Positions 51,798-60,956 of a stretch of 64,000 bases of DNA are shown in pieces. A program made the translations under genes and the position numbers. Each line of letters opens with the position of its first letter. Position 1 is the stretch's first letter. The stretch spans positions 360,729 through 424,728 of the forward strand of contig NZ_FZNX01000005.1 of the NCBI RefSeq assembly GCF_900188355.1. The letters run 5' to 3'. The notes under the pieces are model-generated. The model was not told the origin of the DNA. It saw only the letters and a program-made list of their open reading frames with translations, and searched no databases. The DNA comes from Lutibacter flavus (GTDB lineage Bacteria > Bacteroidota > Bacteroidia > Flavobacteriales > Flavobacteriaceae).

Positions 51798-54700
51798 TTA
51801 TTCAATAGTTATTCTAATACCTTCACTATGGCTGCTAAATTCAGGAGCATACATACTTTGTATAGTTGTAATTCCATTGCTAAAATTACCAGCATTATTT
51901 ACTCTTAAATCGTATTCAAAAACATACACACCTTTTGGCAAACGTTCCATAAAAAAGTTGGTTGAAGCATCTTTTGTACTTTCATAATAGCCTAATCCAT
52001 CTTGCCATTTATATTGAGATAAAACACTTATTGGTTCTAATCCACTTGCGCGCATATCTTTCATATGCACAAATTCCATAGCTCTATCAACTTTTAATTC
52101 AATTCTTACTGTAATTAAATCACCAACTTTTAATGTGGAGGTTTCAGTAATTTCAGACAGTTGCTTTCCTGTATCAGTATTAGATTTTAAGAATAGTTTT
52201 TTAGTTAATTGTAACGGAGTTTTAGCATTTGTAATTTTGTCTAAATCTTCAAAATATTGCCAATACAATCCGCCCCAGGCAATTCCTTCTTCTTTTTTAG
52301 AAATTGTTACACTACCCATTTCTGGAGTAATTTCATTTCCATTCCAGGAGGTTTTAAAATAACCTGTTCCAGCTTCAATCTTTACATTTTCTAATTTGGA
52401 AGGTTCAATTTTTCGATTTCCAATAGTTACATCAACCGTTTCATTTATAGCAAGCCAATCGCTTCCTTGCAATAATAAAGCATATACTGCTTCGGTAGTA
52501 GCTTTTGTTGTTTTCCATCTATTAGTTTGCTTATTTTTTAATAACCAAATCTTCAATTCATCAACTGTAGCAATATCATTTTCAATTTCTGAAAAAGCTT
52601 CAATCAATAATGCTTGTGTTTCAATTTGCGCTTGGTACCAATACCAACTTGCAGTATTTTCTTTCCAATACATTCCCAATTCTTCACTTACAATACTATT
52701 TTCTTTTAGTGATTTTAAAATTGAATTTGCAACCTTTTTATTATTATCTCTATGTTGAATTAATACAATTAATCCTTTAGAGTATAAATTATAGCTTTTC
52801 CAAAAAGTAGCAGATTGGTCTTTATAATAATCTACAGCCGTTTGAACGTTTTTATCTATTTCAATGTTTTCATAAAAACTACGCATATATAAATAATGAA
52901 GTTGCATATGCCCTAAATGATTTTTTGCTAAATATTCAGCTTCATCTTTTAATCCTTTTTTCGTTGTTTTAGCTTTTTCTCTTATTTTTTTAGCTTCTTT
53001 TAAAAGTTTGTTATAATCATCTAAAATTTCACTATCTAAAAATTTAACAGCTTTCAAGATCATTTGACTTGCATCATTATTTTGATTGACATTTAACTGT
53101 TTTAAATGCCCAAAACCTGAAGCAATATGTTGTGTAATGTATCTATTTGGATAATTACTTCCTTTAAACCAAGGGAAACCACCATTGCCAAATTGCGCTT
53201 GTTTTAATTTATTGATGGTAGATTGTAATTCGTTATTCATTTTATTTAAATCGAACAATAGCGCAATTCTCTTTTTTTGTTCAGTCTCACTTTGAGCGTC
53301 ACGTAGCCAAGGAGTTTCTTGTATAATTATAGATTTTAATTCCTGATTTTTTTCTAAATTAGAAATCAATGCATCACTAGATTTCCATTGGTTGAAAACT
53401 TCCTGAATTCTAGGATTAGAATTCACAATATGACTTGCCAAAGAATTTGCGTAATAGCGAGAAAAAGTTTGCTCGGTACAGTCGTAAGGATATTCCATTA
53501 AATATGGTAAACTTTGCACCGCATACCAAGCTGGATTAGAAGTGATTTCTAATGTTAATTTGTGGTTTTTTAATGTTGTTGAAGTATTGTTTTTCAACTT
53601 ATCTAACGTAAATGTTTTTGTTTGATTGCTACGAACCCACATTGGCAAAGTTTCGGTAACCAACATTCTGTTTGATAAAACTAGTAATGCATTTTGTTCA
53701 CCATCACTAAAATCTCCTGCTTTAGCCACAATTTTATATTGAACCGTTTGAACATCATCTGGAATATTCAATTTCCAACTTACATTTGTGTTTCCTTTAG
53801 AGTCAACATTAAAGTTTTGTTGGTTACTGAGCGGAGTCGAAGTGACAGTTTGAATTAATTCACTTGTAATATCTTTACCTGTAATTGCATCAGTTAAAAC
53901 TAATTGTGCAGTTCCGTTCAAGTTTTTATCTGTTAAATTTGAGATTTTACTTGAGAAAATAATTACATCACCTTCACGTAAAAAACGTGGTGGATTAGGT
54001 AATACCATTAACTCTTTTTGGGTTATAGTTGTTAATGTTTTTGTTGCTGAAGCCAATTCTTTGGTATGACCAAGTAATTGTAATTTCCATTGTGTTAGTG
54101 CTTCAGGAACGGTAAAATTAAAACTTACGTTTCCGTTTATATCAGTTTTTAAATGTGGATAGAAAAATGCAGTTTCGTTAAAGTTTTTTCTAATTTTAAC
54201 AGAAGATAAATCTATTTTTTCAACTTTTACTGTTTGGACTTTTTCTTTTTTAATTCCATTGGCAACGGTAACAACTTCATCTAAAGATTCTTCTTCCAGT
54301 ATTAAGTTATCTTCAAGAACTTCAACCCCATTCATATCTGTTTTAGCCATCTTAATAGAATTCATCCCTCGAATTCTAATGCTGTTGTTGTTAAACCTAA
54401 ATCCAAACCAATTTAATTCATCAAAATGTTGTTGTATTTGGCCATAATAAGGTCTTTGAAGGTTATTTACATTAAAATAAACCGTTCCAAAACTGTTTTG
54501 AGCTCTTCTATTTGTATATGAATAATAGGTTGGATACTGTATTGGATTGAATTCCCAGTCGTGAGGTTTAAACTGATCTAATGAAGCATCATACATACTT
54601 GCCAATAATTCAGCAGCAACTTTATCTCCTTTAGCGCCTTTTAATTTAAAACTCCAGGTTTCGTTTTGACCAGGTTTTAATTTATCTCTAAAGGTAAGAG

Positions 54701-57700
54701 TTTCAATTTCTAATTCTTTGATAGGATAAGGAACTGAAATAGGCAACGTTCTACTTACAAATGAGTTAAAATTAGTGTAACTGTAGTGAATTGCGAACCC
54801 GCCAAGGTCTTTTTCATTTACTGGAATTTCAAGTTGTTTAACTTCATTATTAAGATGAATAATTTTAGTGTCAATTATTTTCTTGTCCTTCTCAATATCT
54901 ATTGTTACAAACAAATCTTTTGAAGCCGAACCAAATTCTAATACTACTTTTTCATTTGGTTTGTAACTATTTTTATTTGTTGAAATTATAAATAATTGAT
55001 TGTCTGAAACCTGATTGTCACTATTACTAAACAGAGTAAAAATCTGTTTATCAGTAACAGTTTGTCCAAATCTATCTTTACATTCTAATTCAATAATATA
55101 TTTACCTGATTCCCATTTTTTAGTTCTTTTTAAGGTAATGTCGTTTTCTTTGAAAGTATCAAAATCTTGTTTAAATACCTGCTCGCCCTTTTTCCAATTT
55201 ACAATATTGTCTTCATTTGAAAAAGCTTCATTTGGAAACATATTTTTAAATATTGCATTAGAATATAATTGATAATCTGGAGCGTTCCAAGGACGTTTTC
55301 TTAACACATTTTCAGGTGCAATTAACTTGTAAATTTTGACTGTTCCTTTTACTGAAACAGTTTCATTATTTAAGTTTTTAGTTATAATTGAGAATGTATT
55401 TTCTTTTTTGCGTTTATAAATCTGGTCATCAATTTTAATTTCAGTAGTTAAAGCGTGGTAACCAACTTTAACAATAGTTGTAGCGCTACGAGTTTCACCA
55501 TTTATATCTGTAACATCAGCAGTAATTTCATAATTAAATATTGGCAAATTATCTTTCTCTACACTTTTGTCTGCCAGCGCTTTAAATACAATATTAAAAT
55601 TTCCTTGAGCATCGGTTTTTGTTTCGCCGTGTGTTATTTCTTGAGGTTGAGAAGGTGTAAAATATGGTCTGTACCAATAATACCATTTTGGATATTGAAC
55701 TTTTCTATGAACTCTATAAGTAACTTTTGCATCAGTAATTTTGCTACCTGCAAAGGCTATTGCATTTCCATTTATAGTAACACTATCATCAATTTTATAG
55801 GTTGCAGTTACCGGTTTAAAAGTAGTTTCAAATTTTGGACGTTTGTATTCTTCAACAGAAAAATAAAACCGTTCTTTTGCTAATCCTAATACATTTAATT
55901 GAATTGAATATTGACCTAATAATCCATTATTTGGCAAAACGAATTCACCACTAACGGACCCAAATTCATTGGTGTTTAATTCTAGCTCACTTATTTTTTC
56001 ATTATTAACATTGTATAGCTCAGCCGAAACTAATTCATTAGAATATGTAGAAGATTCTTCACCTTCTTTTTCAATAAGTATTCCTTTAAAAAATACAGTT
56101 TGACCTGGTCTGTAAATACTTCTATCTGTAAATAAAAAAGGTTTTACAGTTATTCTATCAGGTTGAGTTTGAATTTCTCTGAATTCATTGAAATAATAAT
56201 CTCCAAAACTGGCTTTGTCGTTTTTAGTTTTGATTGAAACAATAACATTTCTATATGAGCTATATGGAGTAAATGTTAATTGCCCGTTTCTATCAGTTAT
56301 ATAATTTTTATTTATTGCTTTGTTGTATTTGCCTGTATTGTGATTTTTAATATTCACTTTAGCGCCAACAATTGGTTGTCCTGAATTTCTATCAACAACT
56401 TGGTACACATAATTATTGTTTAAAGTATTTTCAATCAAGACAATATTAGTTGTTTGAATTGCTGAAGTAGCATAAATACTATTGGCATTTGAAGTTTCAA
56501 ATGTTGAAGCATAAATTAAATAATTCCCATTTTTTAAAGGAGGAATGGCAATCTCTGTTGAATGTTGTTGAAAATCACTTTCAGTTTTTAGTAATTGTTC
56601 AAAATTTGAAACTAAATCGAGTTTTTCTATAAATTCAATTTTTTCTTGATCATTATATATTCTGTCGAATTTAAATTTGTCATTTTCACTTATGCTGAAA
56701 ATATGAAAGTACAGTTTTTCAATATTTTTATACTTCACTAAAACTTTACTATGTTTTTGAATGGAAATATTTTTTTCTGAAGTGATATTTAAGGTTTTAC
56801 TTAAAATTTGTTGTTTTAATTGATTACAATTTTTAGCGCCAATACTTTCAGGAAACATACTAATAGCATTTTCACAAATAGTTAAAGCTTCTACATTTTT
56901 AAACTGATTATCAGTATTCGTTTCTGCTCTATATTCATTAGCCTGATTTTTATAGATTGTGGCTATTTCAAAATCTATTAGTGTTGAGGTTTCTGAATTT
57001 GAAAACTCATTTTTTAAATTTTTCAATTCATTTAAAAAATTTGCATCTTTTTCATTAAATGTAGCGTGTTGTTTTACAAACTTTAAGCGTTCTAGATCAA
57101 TTGAAATTAAAGCATCAATATTTTTATTTTTAGAGTGAAATGCAATTAAATTTTGATAGATTTTTAATGCATTTAGCTGTAAAGAAAATCGATCTTTTGA
57201 TTTAATTTCTAAAAGCGAGAAGGCTTTATAATTACTTAAATATGTATTAGTATCTATTTCAAATTTATAATTTGGGTTGGTAATTGCTGTTTCTGATGTT
57301 TTATAAAAATCTAACCCATTATTATTTAAAAAATCGAATAATGTTGGTCTATATTTTTTTGAATTGGGTCTAATATTCAAAATATCATTAAACTCATTTA
57401 AATCAGTTTGTTGCGCAAGCAACCCATTTTGCAGCGAATTTTGAAAATGAATATGAACCTCTTTAAAAATTGTTTCTAAATCCCAGATTCTAAAATCTGC
57501 TGTATCAACTTTGGCTTCTGTTTGTGTTCTTTTGTAATATTTATATCTGTTTTGTTGAAAATATTGCCAGTACAAATTAGCTAAAACACTTTCTAAAATA
57601 TTTTTAGTAGGAAATTCGGAACTTGAAATTTCACTTTTAAAGGAGTCAATTATGTTTAATTGAGCATCTTCTTCAAGAGTTAAAGCAAATCTTGATTGAT

Positions 57701-57914
57701 ACATCAATGTCTTAATAATCTGAGGAGTATTGTTATCTTTTTTTGCTTTTTTATAAATATTTTCTGCTATTTTTAATGCTGATTTTGGAAGGTTTTCTTT
57801 TTCAAAATTCTCAACTTCTTTCCAGTATTTTTCATAATCATTAAAAATATTTTGTGCATTTGAGATATTCGAGAATAAGAATATAGACATTATGGCGATT
57901 GCAACTTTTTTCAT
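51798..57914 (-). CDS. giant alpha-2-macroglobulin family protein
   Basis: A 2038-residue exported protein; the signal peptide ends near NISNAQN and has no lipobox Cys. The N-terminal 450 residues are helical and Bacteroidetes-specific. MG domains follow (VDRNSGQPIVGAKVNIKNHNTG, DRSIYRPGQTVFFKGIL), then a region with repeated EVV/EDL text, the bait/ANA-like zone with ALTQWKLQLLGHT, and the thioester motif Cys1479-Thr-Glu-Gln1482 in YPYDCTEQTFSRYYA with a complement-like helical domain after it. The intact CxEQ implies covalent trapping of proteases. The usual neighbour in proteobacteria, penicillin-binding protein 1C, is absent. Residues about 1357-1365 (VTSTPLSNQ) come from a palindromic repeat. 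Confidence 0.92.
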   Translation of the reverse strand: MKKVAIAIMSIFLFSNISNAQNIFNDYEKYWKEVENFEKENLPKSALKIAENIYKKAKKDNNTPQIIKTLMYQSRFALTLEEDAQLNIIDSFKSEISSSEFPTKNILESVLANLYWQYFQQNRYKYYKRTQTEAKVDTADFRIWDLETIFKEVHIHFQNSLQNGLLAQQTDLNEFNDILNIRPNSKKYRPTLFDFLNNNGLDFYKTSETAITNPNYKFEIDTNTYLSNYKAFSLLEIKSKDRFSLQLNALKIYQNLIAFHSKNKNIDALISIDLERLKFVKQHATFNEKDANFLNELKNLKNEFSNSETSTLIDFEIATIYKNQANEYRAETNTDNQFKNVEALTICENAISMFPESIGAKNCNQLKQQILSKTLNITSEKNISIQKHSKVLVKYKNIEKLYFHIFSISENDKFKFDRIYNDQEKIEFIEKLDLVSNFEQLLKTESDFQQHSTEIAIPPLKNGNYLIYASTFETSNANSIYATSAIQTTNIVLIENTLNNNYVYQVVDRNSGQPIVGAKVNIKNHNTGKYNKAINKNYITDRNGQLTFTPYSSYRNVIVSIKTKNDKASFGDYYFNEFREIQTQPDRITVKPFLFTDRSIYRPGQTVFFKGILIEKEGEESSTYSNELVSAELYNVNNEKISELELNTNEFGSVSGEFVLPNNGLLGQYSIQLNVLGLAKERFYFSVEEYKRPKFETTFKPVTATYKIDDSVTINGNAIAFAGSKITDAKVTYRVHRKVQYPKWYYWYRPYFTPSQPQEITHGETKTDAQGNFNIVFKALADKSVEKDNLPIFNYEITADVTDINGETRSATTIVKVGYHALTTEIKIDDQIYKRKKENTFSIITKNLNNETVSVKGTVKIYKLIAPENVLRKRPWNAPDYQLYSNAIFKNMFPNEAFSNEDNIVNWKKGEQVFKQDFDTFKENDITLKRTKKWESGKYIIELECKDRFGQTVTDKQIFTLFSNSDNQVSDNQLFIISTNKNSYKPNEKVVLEFGSASKDLFVTIDIEKDKKIIDTKIIHLNNEVKQLEIPVNEKDLGGFAIHYSYTNFNSFVSRTLPISVPYPIKELEIETLTFRDKLKPGQNETWSFKLKGAKGDKVAAELLASMYDASLDQFKPHDWEFNPIQYPTYYSYTNRRAQNSFGTVYFNVNNLQRPYYGQIQQHFDELNWFGFRFNNNSIRIRGMNSIKMAKTDMNGVEVLEDNLILEEESLDEVVTVANGIKKEKVQTVKVEKIDLSSVKIRKNFNETAFFYPHLKTDINGNVSFNFTVPEALTQWKLQLLGHTKELASATKTLTTITQKELMVLPNPPRFLREGDVIIFSSKISNLTDKNLNGTAQLVLTDAITGKDITSELIQTVTSTPLSNQQNFNVDSKGNTNVSWKLNIPDDVQTVQYKIVAKAGDFSDGEQNALLVLSNRMLVTETLPMWVRSNQTKTFTLDKLKNNTSTTLKNHKLTLEITSNPAWYAVQSLPYLMEYPYDCTEQTFSRYYANSLASHIVNSNPRIQEVFNQWKSSDALISNLEKNQELKSIIIQETPWLRDAQSETEQKKRIALLFDLNKMNNELQSTINKLKQAQFGNGGFPWFKGSNYPNRYITQHIASGFGHLKQLNVNQNNDASQMILKAVKFLDSEILDDYNKLLKEAKKIREKAKTTKKGLKDEAEYLAKNHLGHMQLHYLYMRSFYENIEIDKNVQTAVDYYKDQSATFWKSYNLYSKGLIVLIQHRDNNKKVANSILKSLKENSIVSEELGMYWKENTASWYWYQAQIETQALLIEAFSEIENDIATVDELKIWLLKNKQTNRWKTTKATTEAVYALLLQGSDWLAINETVDVTIGNRKIEPSKLENVKIEAGTGYFKTSWNGNEITPEMGSVTISKKEEGIAWGGLYWQYFEDLDKITNAKTPLQLTKKLFLKSNTDTGKQLSEITETSTLKVGDLITVRIELKVDRAMEFVHMKDMRASGLEPISVLSQYKWQDGLGYYESTKDASTNFFMERLPKGVYVFEYDLRVNNAGNFSNGITTIQSMYAPEFSSHSEGIRITIE
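53822..53846. repeat. repeat unit inside the macroglobulin gene
   Basis: Read on the minus strand it begins GTCACTTCGACTCCGCTCAG (then TAACC). This is a widespread flavobacterial intergenic repeat sequence as I recall it, here in frame inside a coding region, encoding Val-Thr-Ser-Thr-Pro-Leu-Ser-Asn-Gln. Its codon choice and GC are above those of the flanking coding DNA. Confidence 0.65.
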
Positions 57915-58025
57915 AATTCATTTATTTAATATATAAAGTTAGCAAAAGTTATACCTAAATTATAATAGGAATTGGTTTGATTGGTTTTTGCTTAGTAAAT
58001 TTTAACTTTAATTAAGTAAATAGGC

Positions 58026-58058
58026 ATAAAAAAGCCGCTTAAAAAAAGCGGCTTAAAA
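58026..58058 (-). terminator. terminator of the type IX secretion module
   Basis: Stem AAGCCGCTT / AAGCGGCTT (58032-58054) with a 5-nt A loop; on the minus strand it is followed by a T-run. Lies just after the OmpA-like gene, the last gene of the leftward cluster. The rest of 57915-58066 is the macroglobulin promoter region. Confidence 0.82.
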
Positions 58059-58066
58059 GTTAAATA

Positions 58067-59968
58067 TTAATAGAGAATAACAAATTCGCATCGCCTATTG
58101 ATATCATATTCTTCTTCTTTACAGATACCTTCTTTTATACAATGATTTAATGGTTGCATTTCTCCATAACCAACGGATTTGACATTATCATTTGGTATTC
58201 CTTGACTTACTAAATATTCTCGAACCGATTTAGCACGTTTGTGAGATAGATTCAAGTTGTATTCCTCTGGGCCACGGCAATCTGTATGAGCTCCAATTTC
58301 AATAACCATATCTGGATATTTTTTCATTACAGTCACAATATTTTCTAATTCTACAGCTGCATCAGTGCGGATATTCCATTTATTGAAATCAAAATAAATT
58401 GGGTTGATTTTAATTTGAATTTTTCCATTTTCTTCAACAATTTTCTTTTCAGCGTCTTCATAAGATTCTAATATTAATAAAATATTTTTATTAATATTTC
58501 CCTCATTATCTGTAGAAAACTCTACATCATAAGGACTGAATAATCTTCTTGTTCCACGGATTTTATAGTTTTCATTGTTTGAAATTTCAAAAGAATATAC
58601 AGCGTCTTCACCAACAATCATATCTGAAATTGTATTTCTATTATTATCAAATAAAGTAACTAAAGAACCCGGTAATAATTCATCAGTATTTTTGTTTTTA
58701 ACCAATCCCTGAACGTAATATTTTTTCAGTTGGGTAAACCTATAAATATCATCATCTCCAATACCACCTAAACGATTAGAGGAAAAGTAGCCGGTTTCTT
58801 TTTCCTCATCAATTATAAATGCGAAATCGTCTAAATTACTGTTAATTTTATCGCTTAAATTTATTGGAGTAGAAAAGTTTCCGTTTAAATACTCACTTTT
58901 AAAAATATCTAACCCACCTAATCCAAAGTGCCCATCTGAAGCAAAATAAAGGTTGTTTTCAATGCTAATAAAAGGAAATTGTTCTCTTTGTTCGGTATTT
59001 ATTTTTGAACCTAAATTTTTGGGTGTTCCGTAAGTGCCATCTTCATTAATATTAACTACAAATAAATCGAAAGACCCAATGCTTTCTGGCATATCTGAAG
59101 AGAAAAATAGTTGTTTTTCATCAGGACTTAGTGCTGGATGTTCAACTGAATAATTGTTGCTGTTAAAAGGAAGTTCGGTAATATTTGTCCAGCGACTATC
59201 GATTAACTGAGCTTTAAATATTTTTAAATGAGTAACTTTATTTTTATCTCTAATTTTTTTTCCTTCAATAAAATTATTTCTTGTAAAATACATGGTTTTA
59301 CCATCTTTGGTAAAAACCGCATTGGATTCGTGTGTTTTAGAGTTTATTGAATTTGAAAATACTGAAATATTAGAGAAATCACCACTTTCAGTTTGTTCGG
59401 CTTGATACAAATCTAAATATGGTTGTTTGTTCCAGTCATAGGTTTCTCCGATATTTCTAGTTGATGCAAAAACTACTTTGTTTCCAAAGAAAGATGTTCC
59501 AAAATCTGAGTTAGTAGTGTTTGCATTTACTAAATGATGCACAAGATATGGTCTGTCTATTTGCGTGTTTAAAGAATCAATAAAAGACAATGTTTCCAAA
59601 TTACTTTTAGGAGAAATTTGTTTTTTTTCATAGTATTTTTTTGACCATTTGTCGGCTTCTTTAAAATCATTAATTCCTTTTAAAGCTTGTGAGTATTTAA
59701 AAAAATAGGTTGCATCAACTGTAATTTCAAATTTTTGAATTAAAATTTTGTACCAATTAGAAGCATCTTTCATTTTTGTATTGAAGTAATAGCAATCACC
59801 TAATTTTTCATACACCTGTTGCGATTTAATTTCTTCATTTAAAAATAGTTCTGCAGCATCTAAATATGCTCTTTTTTCAAATAAATGGTTTGCACGTTTT
59901 AAATTTTGCGCAACCATAAGCTGTGTAAAAAAGAAGACTATAAATAAGGTAGATAGTGTTTTTTTCAT
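58067..59968 (-). CDS. OmpA-family protein with TPR-like and PD40 regions (PorE-like)
   Basis: About 633 residues from the Met at 59968, which gives a good signal peptide (KKTLSTLFIVFFFTQLMVAQ); the longer start at 60007 adds 13 residues and would overlap porP. Order: TPR-like part (LFEKRAYLDAAELFLNEE ... ADKWSKKYYEKKQ), WD40/PD40-like beta-propeller with repeated ALSPDEKQLFFSSD/FASDGHFGLGGLDIFKS text, a carboxypeptidase-like segment, and a C-terminal OmpA domain (IYFDFNKWNIR, EIGAHTDCRGPEEYN, GYGEMQPL, NRRCEFVI) that binds peptidoglycan. This is the arrangement of PorE, a type IX secretion component. Its place after PorP/SprF fits an adhesin-export module. Confidence 0.9.
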   Translation of the reverse strand: MKKTLSTLFIVFFFTQLMVAQNLKRANHLFEKRAYLDAAELFLNEEIKSQQVYEKLGDCYYFNTKMKDASNWYKILIQKFEITVDATYFFKYSQALKGINDFKEADKWSKKYYEKKQISPKSNLETLSFIDSLNTQIDRPYLVHHLVNANTTNSDFGTSFFGNKVVFASTRNIGETYDWNKQPYLDLYQAEQTESGDFSNISVFSNSINSKTHESNAVFTKDGKTMYFTRNNFIEGKKIRDKNKVTHLKIFKAQLIDSRWTNITELPFNSNNYSVEHPALSPDEKQLFFSSDMPESIGSFDLFVVNINEDGTYGTPKNLGSKINTEQREQFPFISIENNLYFASDGHFGLGGLDIFKSEYLNGNFSTPINLSDKINSNLDDFAFIIDEEKETGYFSSNRLGGIGDDDIYRFTQLKKYYVQGLVKNKNTDELLPGSLVTLFDNNRNTISDMIVGEDAVYSFEISNNENYKIRGTRRLFSPYDVEFSTDNEGNINKNILLILESYEDAEKKIVEENGKIQIKINPIYFDFNKWNIRTDAAVELENIVTVMKKYPDMVIEIGAHTDCRGPEEYNLNLSHKRAKSVREYLVSQGIPNDNVKSVGYGEMQPLNHCIKEGICKEEEYDINRRCEFVILY

Positions 59969-59981
59969 TTTGAAACCGTTT

Positions 59982-60917
59982 TTAAAAGAATCTTGGCGAT
60001 TTATCAAAGCCTTTATTAATATTTAAAATATCAAAATCATATAGAACAAATAATTCATGAGATCCGGAACTGAATGGTCCTAGATTTGAAATTGTATGGT
60101 CATATGCGTAACCAATTCGTAATTCAGGTGTAGCTCTAATATTAAACAATCCTGTAAAAGAATCGCTAAACCTGTAACCAATTCCAAATTCTAATCTGTT
60201 ATCATATAAAACATTTGCTGTTAAATCAATTGCTAAAGGAGCTCCTTTTACACCTTTAGCCATAAATGCAGGCTTTAATTTAAAAAGCTCATTAATTTGA
60301 TAAACATACCCACCTGTTAAAAAAACGTGAGGTTGTTCGATACCTTGATATTTACCGTTATTTCTGTCCAAATGTTTCGCTTTAAAAATATTTGGTATTG
60401 AAAAACCAATATAATAATCATCAGTGTTGAAATAAACACCGGCACCCATATTAAAAAAAGATTGGTTTATGTTTTCCGCAAAATCCGCATCTGAAAATAC
60501 ATCACCTGATTCTAGTACAAAATCATTGAAATTAACATCAAAAAAAGTAATACCTGTTTTTATACCAAATGATAAATTTCCATATTCTTCTAGATCTAAT
60601 TTATATGCAAAATCGGCAAAGAGATTATTTTCTTTAACAATATCACCTATATTATCGTTGATTAAAGAAAAACCGACTTCAATTTTATCATTAATTGGAG
60701 TATGAACAAATAAATTTGAAGATTTTGGAGACCCAACCACTCCAACCCATTGAGTTCTATGCAATCCTCCTACATTAACAATTCCCATATTATTGGTTGT
60801 ATATGCAGGGTTTATTACACTCATATTGTACATATATTGAGTATACTGAGTATCTTGTTGAGACCATATGGAAACAGATACTAAAAGTGTAATAATCTGT
60901 AAAATTATTTTTCTCAT
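59982..60917 (-). CDS. type IX secretion membrane protein PorP/SprF
   Basis: A 311-residue outer-membrane protein with a signal peptide (to SIWSQQDTQ). QDTQYTQYMYNMSVINPAYTTNNMGIVNVGGLHRTQWVGVVGSPKS is the PorP/SprF N-terminal signature, followed by barrel strands ending near ELFVLYDFDIL. SprF-type proteins dock and help export a specific partner with a type B C-terminal domain; here the partner should be the adhesin encoded directly upstream. Starts 39 bp after the adhesin stop and is followed by the OmpA gene. Confidence 0.93.
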   Translation of the reverse strand: MRKIILQIITLLVSVSIWSQQDTQYTQYMYNMSVINPAYTTNNMGIVNVGGLHRTQWVGVVGSPKSSNLFVHTPINDKIEVGFSLINDNIGDIVKENNLFADFAYKLDLEEYGNLSFGIKTGITFFDVNFNDFVLESGDVFSDADFAENINQSFFNMGAGVYFNTDDYYIGFSIPNIFKAKHLDRNNGKYQGIEQPHVFLTGGYVYQINELFKLKPAFMAKGVKGAPLAIDLTANVLYDNRLEFGIGYRFSDSFTGLFNIRATPELRIGYAYDHTISNLGPFSSGSHELFVLYDFDILNINKGFDKSPRFF

Positions 60918-60956
60918 TTTATATTTATTAAAAGAAAATTCATTTTTAAATTTTGT

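Noticed and set aside
51751..51987. Small + strand frame after the GH20 gene
   Set aside because: It overlaps the palindromic repeat and the 3' end of the macroglobulin gene in antisense and has no recognisable features.
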